Shown here in pieces: positions 1 through 7,582 of a DNA stretch of 64,000 nucleotides. The DNA is taken from positions 119,881 through 183,880 of the forward strand of contig NZ_BMWG01000010.1 in assembly GCF_014651115.1 (NCBI RefSeq), in the 5' to 3' direction. Below the pieces are notes generated by a model, which did not search any database, was not told the origin of the DNA, and was given only the letters and a program-made list of their open reading frames with translations. Position 1 is the stretch's first letter. The number at the start of each line of letters is the position of its first letter. This stretch comes from Streptomyces inusitatus. Its GTDB lineage: Bacteria; Actinomycetota; Actinomycetes; Streptomycetales; Streptomycetaceae. A program made the translations under genes and the position numbers.

Positions 1-3000
1 CGACCAGGGAGAAATTGGTCTCCTCCCAGACCGTGAAGCCTCGGCTGGCGAGCCCCGGTGTCCGGAAGACCTCGCCGAGCTGGCGGAAGTGGACGAAGTT
101 GAACAGGGTGTCGGCGAGCGCCGGACGGCCGAGGTCCTCCTGGATGACCGACAGCGGCACCCGCCGGTGCGGGTAGCTCTCCCGTTCCCGGTCCACCACG
201 CGCCCCACGACGTCGAACCAGGTGGCCGCCGCCGCGTCGACGCGCAGGGGCAGGGTGTTGAGGAACAGCCCGCAGGCGCGCTCGGCGCCGTCGGCCTCCG
301 GCCTGCCGTGGGTCACCAGTCCGGTGGTGATGTCGCTCTGGCCGGAGAAGGCGCGCAGGAGCAGGATGTGCGCGGCGAACAGGATCGACTTCACCGGGAC
401 CTGCCGGTCGCGCGCCGTGGCGCGGACGGCTTCGGCGAGATCGGCGGGCAACCGCAGATCGCGCTCCGTGCGGTCGTCCGTCCCCGGTGCCTCGTGGGGG
501 CGGAAGCTCTCCAGCTGGGGCTGGGTGGAACCGGCCAGTTCACGCCGCCAGTAGGCCCGGCTCTCCGCCGATTCGACGGCCGCGCGCTCCTCGGCGACGT
601 GCCGCGCGGCCGAGGGCGGCACGGTGTCCGGCACCGGTTCGAGATTCAGCCCCAGCAGATGGCCGTAGTCCCTGAGGAGTTCGGAGACGAGGTTGGCGAC
701 GCTGCCGCCGTCGAGGATGGCGTGGTGGAAGCTGAAGACCAGTTCGACCGTGTCGGGCAGGACGAAGGCCCGGAAGTGGTAGAGCGGCGCGCGGTCGAAC
801 CGGTAGTCGTGCCGAAGCCGTTCCCCGACATGCTCCTGGATGGCGGCCCCGGCCTCGTCGGCGGAGGAACCGCGCAGGTCGGCGACGGTCAGCCCGCCCT
901 CGGCCGTGGGGTGGACGATCTGGAGCGGCTCGGAGTGCCCGGCGAGCGCGAAGGACAGCCGCAGAACCGGATGGCGCCGGACCAGTCGGTCGAAGGCCGT
1001 CCGGAAGGCCGATTCCTCCCATCGCACGGCGAGGCTGTACTGAAAGACGTCCTTGTACGTCGTGGAGTTCTTCTTCTCCCGGCTGTGGAACAGCAGACCG
1101 AGCTGGAGCCGGGTGAGCGGGTAGGCGTCCTCGTACGCCTCCAGGCGGGCGCGGTCCACGTGGGAGACCAGTCCGAACGGGCGGAGCGCGGCGAAATCGC
1201 CCCCGTCCTCGGGTCCGGGCACCGGGCCCGTGGAGATCTCGGCGCGCTCCGCCAGGGCCGCCACGGTCGGGTTGCGGACGAAGTCGTCCATCGTGAACCG
1301 GATGCCCGCCTTCTCCGCCAGCGCCCGCACCCGGAGCATGCTGATCGAGTCCCCGCCGATCACGAAGTAGTCCGCGTGGACGCCGACCCGGCCGGTCCCG
1401 AGCACCTGTGCCCAGATGTCGGCGAGCACGGCCTCGCGGGTGTTGCGCGGCTCGCCGTCCGCGCTGTCGGGCGCGTCGGCGGCCGGGGCGGGGAGCGCCT
1501 TGCGGTCGACCTTGCCGTTGGGTGTGAGGGGCAGTGCGGCGAGCCGTTCGAAGTGCGCCGGGATCATGTAGCCGGGGAGCACCTCGGCCAGGGCCGAGCG
1601 CAGACGGCCGGGGTCGAGGTCCTCGTCGGCCGTGCAGTAGGCGACGAGGACCGGGCCCCGTCCGCCGCCGGGCCGGTGGTCGACGACCACGGCGTCGCGG
1701 ATCGAGTCCAGCGCGACCAGCGCGTTCTGCACCTCGCCCAGTTCGACCCGGTTGCCGCGGATCTTCACCTGGCCGTCGGCGCGGCCGAGGAACTCGACGG
1801 TGCCGTCGGCGAGCAGCCGGGCCAGGTCACCGGTGCGGTAGAGACGGCCGCCGGGGCTGAAAGGATCCTTGACGAAACGCTCGGCGGTCAGTTCGGGGCG
1901 GTTGAGATATCCCCGGGCGACCTGGACGCCGCCGATGCACAGCTCCCCCGGGACGCCGACGGGCTGCGGTCCGCCGTGCCGGCCGAGCACATAGAGCGTG
2001 GTGTTCTCCACGGGGCGGCCGATGGGCACCCGGGCGAGCGGCCCCCGGGACGCAGGCGGGCAGTCGAAGGCGGTCACATCGACCGCCGCTTCGGTGGGTC
2101 CGTAGAGATTGACCAGTCGGGGCGCGTCGCGGTCGCCGAGGATCCGGTTGAACTGGGCGACGCGTTCCGGCGGAAGCGCTTCGCCGCTGCAGAACACATA
2201 CCGCAGGGAGTCGACGTCGCCGGGGCGGTCCGGGCCGTCCTCCAGCAGATCGAGGAACGGGCCGAGCATCGACGGGACGAAGTGGACGACGCTCACCCCG
2301 TGTTCGCGCACGACGCGCGCGATCTCCCTCGGGTCCTTCTCCCCTCCCGGCGGCAGCAGCACCACCCTGGCCCCCCGGACGCTCCACCACAGCAGTTCCC
2401 ACACCGATACGTCGAAGGAGATGGGCGTCTTCTGCAACAGCGTGTCGCCGGGGCCGATCGGATAGCGGCGCTGCATCCACATCAGCCGGTTGCCCACCGA
2501 GTGGTGTTCGACCATGACGCCCTTGGGGCGTCCGGTGGAACCGGAGGTGTAGATGACATAGGCGAGGTCGCCGGAGCCCGAGGTGGGGCCGAGCGGCTCG
2601 GCGGAGCCCCGGTACAGCTCGGATATCCGGTGCACCGGGGCATCGGTTCGCGGGTCCCCGATCTCGTTTCCGCCGCGCAGGACCAGTTTCGCCCCGCAGT
2701 CCTCCAGGAGCAGCCGGATCCGCGCGGGCGGGTAGCCGGGGTCGACGGGCACATAGGCGGCGCCCGCCTTCAGGATGCCGAGCAGTCCGGGAAGCAGCTC
2801 CGGGCCGCGTTCCGCGAGGATGGCGACCCTCTCGCCGGGGCCGACGCCGTGCTCGCGCAGCGCCCGCGCCACCTGGTTGGACAGCCGGTCCAGTTCGGCG
2901 AAGGTCAGTGTGGCGCCGGAGGCGTCGTCGACCACGGCCGTCAGCCCGGGGGTGCGCGCCGCCTGCTCGGTGAAGAGCTGGTGCAGCGTCTTCTCCCTCG

Positions 3001-4387
3001 GGTAGGGCACCAGGTCGCCCTGGCGGCGGCGCACGATGTCCTCGTACTCCTCGCCGGTCAGCATGGGGAGCGCCCGCAGCGGCAGTTCCCGCAGTTCCAG
3101 TCCGTGGCGCAGAAGTTCCTGGACGTGCCCGGCCAGTGCCCGCGCGGTGAGGTGTCCGTCGAACACATCGTCGGCGTAGTCGAGGTCGACGCGCAGGCCG
3201 GGCTCGTCGTCGAATGCCTGCACCATGACCGACAGGGCGTTGGCGGCGTGGACGGGGGCCATGATGGTGGTCGTCCGGGCGATGCCGGGTATCTCCGGCG
3301 GCCGGGGAAACCGCAGATAGGAAACGGTCACATCGAACAGCCGGCGTCCGTCGGCCCCCTGGGTGGGCGCCTCCCGGAGGATCTCGCCGAACGGGAGCCG
3401 CTCGTGCTCCTTGAGTTCGCCGACCAGGTCACGGACGCGTTCGGCGAGATCGATCAGGGACCGGTCGCCCTCCACCGGGATCCGGAGCGGCAGGTTATTG
3501 GCGAACTGGCCGACCGTCGCGCGCTCCTCGTCGGTGCGGCGGTTGGCGAAGGGCACACCGAGGACGACCTCGTCCTCCTGGTGGACGCGCCCGAGGCATA
3601 CCGCGAGCGCCGAGAGCAGATAGGGGAAGGGGGACGCCCCCGCCTCAAGGATTCGCCCGACGGTCTCCTCGCCGACGGTGAAGGAGTATCGGCCCCGGCC
3701 GGGCCGGCCCGCGCCGGTCCGCGGGAACAGCGCGGGCGAGACCCCCGCCAGATAGTTCCGGTAGAAAGCGCGGTCGTTCTCGCGCTCCGTGTCGTGGAAG
3801 GGCGAGTTGAGTTCCTGAATGGACTCCCAGTACGAGGGCGCGTCGGCCGGCCGCCGGGCCGGGGGGCCGTCCTGCCGCGCCGTGCGGGCGCGGTAGTCGG
3901 AGAGTATCCGCGAGGTCATCGAATTCAGCGCCCAGGCGTCGGTCACGATGTGGTGCGCCGTGAGGACGAGATGAACGGCGGTCGGCCCCTCGATGAGCAG
4001 AGTGGCCCGGAACAACGGCCCGCCCCTCACGTCCAGCGGCCGGCCCAGTTCGTTTTCGCACCATGCCCGCGCGGCGCGGTGCGGATCGGGTTCGCCGGAG
4101 AGGTCGACGGTCTCGAACGACGGCGGCCGGTTGTCCGGGGATTCGGAGACGCGCCAGACCCGGGGAATTCCGTCGCCGTCCTCGCCGAACCGTAATCGGA
4201 AGGCGTCGTGTCCGCTCAACGCGCGGCCGAGACATTCGCCGAGCAGCGCCCTGTCCACATCGCCCCCGAGCCGCTCGTGGACCAGCACATTGAATTGACA
4301 GTTCCCCGGCGATCGCGCCTCGGCCGTCCAGATGTCGCGCTGATGGCCGGTCAATTCGATAATCTTGGGTTCAGCTGTGATCCCCAT
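1..4387 (-). CDS. Non-ribosomal peptide synthetase, C-A(Ser)-PCP-C..., 3' end outside window
   Basis: About 1,462 residues are visible; the gene runs off the left edge. ATG at 4387 is supported by AAGGAG nine bases upstream. Order: condensation domain with HHIVTD (H145, H146, D150); adenylation domain with the A3 motif YTSGSTGRPKG from Y613; carrier protein with GGDSI (phosphopantetheine Ser 1014); second condensation domain with HHAILDG (H1221, H1222, D1226). Reading the A-domain pocket gives D659-V-W-H-F-S-L-V-D(-K), the known serine code seen in EntF, so L-Ser activation is well supported. The first domain is an ordinary C domain, not a heterocyclisation domain, so it receives an acyl or peptidyl chain from another carrier or a fatty acyl donor. 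Codon 65 is TTA, implying dependence on the bldA leucyl-tRNA. Whether it works with the NRPS-PKS at 50-64 kb is unresolved. Confidence 0.95.
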   Translation of the reverse strand, partial: MGITAEPKIIELTGHQRDIWTAEARSPGNCQFNVLVHERLGGDVDRALLGECLGRALSGHDAFRLRFGEDGDGIPRVWRVSESPDNRPPSFETVDLSGEPDPHRAARAWCENELGRPLDVRGGPLFRATLLIEGPTAVHLVLTAHHIVTDAWALNSMTSRILSDYRARTARQDGPPARRPADAPSYWESIQELNSPFHDTERENDRAFYRNYLAGVSPALFPRTGAGRPGRGRYSFTVGEETVGRILEAGASPFPYLLSALAVCLGRVHQEDEVVLGVPFANRRTDEERATVGQFANNLPLRIPVEGDRSLIDLAERVRDLVGELKEHERLPFGEILREAPTQGADGRRLFDVTVSYLRFPRPPEIPGIARTTTIMAPVHAANALSVMVQAFDDEPGLRVDLDYADDVFDGHLTARALAGHVQELLRHGLELRELPLRALPMLTGEEYEDIVRRRQGDLVPYPREKTLHQLFTEQAARTPGLTAVVDDASGATLTFAELDRLSNQVARALREHGVGPGERVAILAERGPELLPGLLGILKAGAAYVPVDPGYPPARIRLLLEDCGAKLVLRGGNEIGDPRTDAPVHRISELYRGSAEPLGPTSGSGDLAYVIYTSGSTGRPKGVMVEHHSVGNRLMWMQRRYPIGPGDTLLQKTPISFDVSVWELLWWSVRGARVVLLPPGGEKDPREIARVVREHGVSVVHFVPSMLGPFLDLLEDGPDRPGDVDSLRYVFCSGEALPPERVAQFNRILGDRDAPRLVNLYGPTEAAVDVTAFDCPPASRGPLARVPIGRPVENTTLYVLGRHGGPQPVGVPGELCIGGVQVARGYLNRPELTAERFVKDPFSPGGRLYRTGDLARLLADGTVEFLGRADGQVKIRGNRVELGEVQNALVALDSIRDAVVVDHRPGGGRGPVLVAYCTADEDLDPGRLRSALAEVLPGYMIPAHFERLAALPLTPNGKVDRKALPAPAADAPDSADGEPRNTREAVLADIWAQVLGTGRVGVHADYFVIGGDSISMLRVRALAEKAGIRFTMDDFVRNPTVAALAERAEISTGPVPGPEDGGDFAALRPFGLVSHVDRARLEAYEDAYPLTRLQLGLLFHSREKKNSTTYKDVFQYSLAVRWEESAFRTAFDRLVRRHPVLRLSFALAGHSEPLQIVHPTAEGGLTVADLRGSSADEAGAAIQEHVGERLRHDYRFDRAPLYHFRAFVLPDTVELVFSFHHAILDGGSVANLVSELLRDYGHLLGLNLEPVPDTVPPSAARHVAEERAAVESAESRAYWRRELAGSTQPQLESFRPHEAPGTDDRTERDLRLPADLAEAVRATARDRQVPVKSILFAAHILLLRAFSGQSDITTGLVTHGRPEADGAERACGLFLNTLPLRVDAAAATWFDVVGRVVDRERESYPHRRVPLSVIQEDLGRPALADTLFNFVHFRQLGEVFRTPGLASRGFTVWEETNFSLV

Positions 4388-5033
4388 GGAACGCCGCTCC
4401 TTCGCCTGCCATTCGTACGAGAAATAGGCAACTCCTGCGGTCAGGCTAGGCCAGAAATATCTTTTGCGGCCACTACGTGATCGAGTAGGGTTTTCAAACG
4501 AATACGTAGCCACCGGCCGCTCCGCCGCACGGGCGGCCGGGGCCCGACGGCCCGCCCTGTAGAATCGAGTTGACGGCCGCACAGGGCGCGAGCGCTCCGG
4601 TACGAGGCGGCCGCGCCTCCCTCAGTACGTGGCAGACCACGGGCGAACGACCGGCCGCGCCGACGCGCCACCCGCCCTGGCGCCGCCCCGTCACGGAACG
4701 GGAAAATGAGCCATCCGCACCGAATGCGGAATAATTTGTTCGGCAATGAAACCAGCAGGTAGGCCCGGGAAATGCCGATTGCGGGCACTGTCGCATTCAA
4801 GCCAAACAGGCCGCCGGGTTTACATTCTTCCTTGCCTTGTACAACGCCGGTCGATCTATCGTTACCACCGTTCATCGTGTTACGGGTCCATGGTAAATAT
4901 GTGAGCGAAACAGACTTTTCCGTTCTGCGCGACCGCTCCCTGCCCCGACACTCTCCCCCGTCGCCATCGAATCCACATCGGAAAGGATTCCGCACGCCAC
5001 CTGTGATTTCCTCCGTGAACGGAGAACAGCACT
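4388..5033. promoter_or_regulatory. Divergent intergenic region between NRPS and LysR gene
   Basis: This 646-base gap separates the leftward NRPS from the rightward LysR gene and should hold both promoters. It is less GC-rich than the flanking genes around 4700-4900. At 4441-4451 TCAGGCTAGGC resembles the left half of an actinobacterial iron box (TTAGGTTAGGC), 54 bases upstream of the NRPS start, but the right half does not match. I see no convincing gene here. LysR regulators usually bind T-N11-A sites in such divergent gaps; none stands out. Confidence 0.5.
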
Positions 5034-5897
5034 ATGACCGTTGGAATTCACCATCTGAGAACTTTTCTCATGGCGATCGACGAAGGCAGTATCTCGAAAG
5101 CGGCCGCCCGGTCGCACATGGCCCAGTCCGCGGTTTCCCGCAGGCTCGCGGAGCTGGAGCGGCATGTGAAACAGCTTCTGCTGGAGCGCTCCGCGGAAGG
5201 GGTGCGGCCCACGGTGGCCGGCAAGATGTTCTGTGCCAAGGCCGACGCCGCCGTCACCGCGTTCGACGACGCCATGCGCTCGGACGCGCACCATGTGCGT
5301 GCCCTGCGCATCGGTTACGCCTGGTCGGCCGCCGGTGCGTACACCAGCGAGATACTGCGCCGATGGCAGGATCTCAACCCGGATGTGATGGTGCGTCTGA
5401 AACGGGTCGACGATCCCACGGGCGGGCTCACGAGCGGCCTGTGCGACGTGGCCATCATGCGGATCCCCACCCAGGGCCGGGGCCTCCACGAGGAACTGCT
5501 GTTCATGGAGCCCCGGGTCGCCGCGATCCCGGCGGGCAGTCCGCTCACCGGGAAAGGCGAGATCCGGTTGCCGGATCTCGCCGAATATCCGCTGGTCATC
5601 AACTCGTTCTCCGGCACCACCAATCTCGAACTGTGGCGGGACGGCAGAAAGCCGGTGGTGGCGGTGGAGGTGGACACCATCGACGACTGGCAGACCTATA
5701 TCGCCGCCGGCGTCGGCATCGGGGTGACGCCGGCCTCCACCGCCTGGATGCACCCGCACTCGGAAATCAGCTATCTACCCATCCAGGACGCGCCGCCCGT
5801 CCCGGTCTATCTCGTCTGGGCGTCCAACAATCAGCATCCGGCCCTGCGCTCCTTCATCCAGCTGGCGCTGAACGTGGTGGCCGAGGTCACCGAGTAG
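5034..5897 (+). CDS. LysR-family transcriptional regulator
   Basis: This 287-residue protein has the usual LysR length. The N-terminal winged helix-turn-helix covers about residues 1-60 (HLRTFLMAIDEGSISKAAAR, then SAVSRRLAELE). The C-terminal effector-binding fold follows from about residue 85 (RIGYAWSAAG, then LRFRRWQ-like helices). ATG at 5034 follows GGAG with nine-base spacing. The gene diverges from the serine NRPS and converges on the MFS exporter 22 bases downstream, so a role in controlling the NRPS or exporter is likely, although the effector cannot be read from the sequence. Confidence 0.92.
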   Translation: MTVGIHHLRTFLMAIDEGSISKAAARSHMAQSAVSRRLAELERHVKQLLLERSAEGVRPTVAGKMFCAKADAAVTAFDDAMRSDAHHVRALRIGYAWSAAGAYTSEILRRWQDLNPDVMVRLKRVDDPTGGLTSGLCDVAIMRIPTQGRGLHEELLFMEPRVAAIPAGSPLTGKGEIRLPDLAEYPLVINSFSGTTNLELWRDGRKPVVAVEVDTIDDWQTYIAAGVGIGVTPASTAWMHPHSEISYLPIQDAPPVPVYLVWASNNQHPALRSFIQLALNVVAEVTE

Positions 5898-5919
5898 CCG
5901 AGGAGCGGATTCCCCGTTC

Positions 5920-7485
5920 TCAGACTTCCGACCTGGCGGGTTCCTCCGGAACGGCCTGGTCGGCCTCCGGCTCGTCGCCGCCGATGACGCCGATGTGCCG
6001 CAGCACCACACCCGACAGGAACGCGAGCACCAGGCAGCCGACAGCGGCGACCAGCATCGCGATGTTCAACCCGGAGGTGGCCGCCTCCTTGGCCTGCTCA
6101 AGCAGGCCGACGGGCATCTGATTCCCCAACGAGGACGCGCCGGCGAGGCTGTCGCCCGTCGCTTCGGCCACCTCGCTCGGCGTGCCGGCGGGGATCTTGT
6201 CGTCGATGCCGCCGCGGTAGACGGCGGTGGCCAGACTGCCGAGGATCGCGACACCCAGGGCGAGGCCCAGTTCCTGCACGGTCTCCGACATCGCCGAGGC
6301 CGAACCGGCCTTCTCCGGCGGGGCCGCTCCGACCACCAGATCCGTGCCCAGGGCCGCGATCGCCCCGAGTCCCAGATAGACCAGCCCGAAACCGATCACG
6401 ATCAGGGCGATGCCGCCCGTGGCGTCCACCTGGGTGAGCAGTACGTACCCGACCGTCGACAGCGTCAGGGTCGCCGCCACCACGATTCCCGGCGGCACCC
6501 GGCGCGCGACCAGTGGCGCCCCGATCGCGGCCACGAACATCATCAGCGCGGGCGGCCCGAACCACAGGCCCGCCTCGACGGGAGGCAGATCCTCGACCAG
6601 CTGAAGCTGCTGCGTGATCAGCAGCATCGAGCCGCCGACGCCGATCAGCCCGACGAGCAGCACACTCAGCGCGGCGCTGAACGTGCGGTTGGCGAACAGC
6701 CGCATGTCCAGCAGCGGGCTCTCCAGGCTGCCCTGACGCCGGACGAACAGCGCCCCGAACACCACACCGACGATCACGGCGGCGACCGTGGAGAGGTCGG
6801 GGCCCTCCTTGGCGAACCGCTTCACCGCGTAGATCACCGGAAGGATCGCGACCAGCGACAGCACAACGCTGAGCAGGTCGAACCGGCCGCTCTGCGGCGC
6901 ACGGTACTCGGGGACCAACAGCGGTGCGGCCACCAGCAGGACGACCGCGACCGGGACCGCGAGCAGGAACGCCGAACCCCACCAGAAGTGGTCCAGCATC
7001 GCGCCGCCGACCACCGGCCCCAGAGCCATGCCGAGCGCGAAACACGTCGCCCAGACACCGATCGCCAGTGAACGCTGACGCGCGTCGGCGAACATATTGC
7101 TGATCAGGGACAGAGTGGACGGCATCAGCGTGGCACCGGCGATCCCCAGCGCCGCGCGTGAGGCGATGAGCAGTTCGGTGCTGTTGGAGTAGGCCGCCAC
7201 CACCGAGACGACGCCGAAGGCCGCGACCCCGATCATCAGCAGCTTCCGGCGTCCGATCCGGTCGCCCAGCGTGCCCATCGTGATCAGGAAGCCGGCGATC
7301 AGGAAGCCGTAGGCATCCATGATCCACAGCGCTTCCGTACTGCTCGGGCGCAGATCCTCCGCCAGCGAGGGAAGCGCGAGATACAGCACGGTAACATCGA
7401 GGCCGAGCAGCACGGTGGGCAATGAGAGTACGGCCAGCCCTCCCCACTCCCGGGGGCCGGCTCTGCGTACGGTCGTCGCGCTCAT
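5920..7485 (-). CDS. MFS multidrug exporter, DHA2 (EmrB/QacA) family
   Basis: This 521-residue membrane protein has the length and pattern of 14-TM DHA2 exporters: an early helix (GLAVLSLPTVLLGLDVTVLY), the loop motif GDRIGRRKLL of MFS motif A, and further hydrophobic segments to a final helix near residue 490. The ATG at 7485 is preceded by GGGAG at five bases; a longer frame upstream has no ribosome site and overlaps the divergent regulator's promoter. It is transcribed away from the AfsR-like gene across a 97-base gap, a layout typical of a regulated efflux pump. It may export the peptide product and give self-resistance. The substrate is unknown. Confidence 0.93.
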   Translation of the reverse strand: MSATTVRRAGPREWGGLAVLSLPTVLLGLDVTVLYLALPSLAEDLRPSSTEALWIMDAYGFLIAGFLITMGTLGDRIGRRKLLMIGVAAFGVVSVVAAYSNSTELLIASRAALGIAGATLMPSTLSLISNMFADARQRSLAIGVWATCFALGMALGPVVGGAMLDHFWWGSAFLLAVPVAVVLLVAAPLLVPEYRAPQSGRFDLLSVVLSLVAILPVIYAVKRFAKEGPDLSTVAAVIVGVVFGALFVRRQGSLESPLLDMRLFANRTFSAALSVLLVGLIGVGGSMLLITQQLQLVEDLPPVEAGLWFGPPALMMFVAAIGAPLVARRVPPGIVVAATLTLSTVGYVLLTQVDATGGIALIVIGFGLVYLGLGAIAALGTDLVVGAAPPEKAGSASAMSETVQELGLALGVAILGSLATAVYRGGIDDKIPAGTPSEVAEATGDSLAGASSLGNQMPVGLLEQAKEAATSGLNIAMLVAAVGCLVLAFLSGVVLRHIGVIGGDEPEADQAVPEEPARSEV

Positions 7486-7582
7486 TGCACTCCCATGCTT
7501 TTCGGGTTCCAGAACATGCGAGGCCACTGTGCCGACCGTCGCGCACGATTTCCTGACGGTCCCGCGGCGATACACTGCGACC

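Noticed and set aside
89..4195. A 1,368-codon plus-strand open frame opposite the left NRPS
   Set aside because: Antisense of C-A-PCP-C with intact motifs. It ends where the NRPS has its TTA codon, a coincidence of reading TAA on the other strand.
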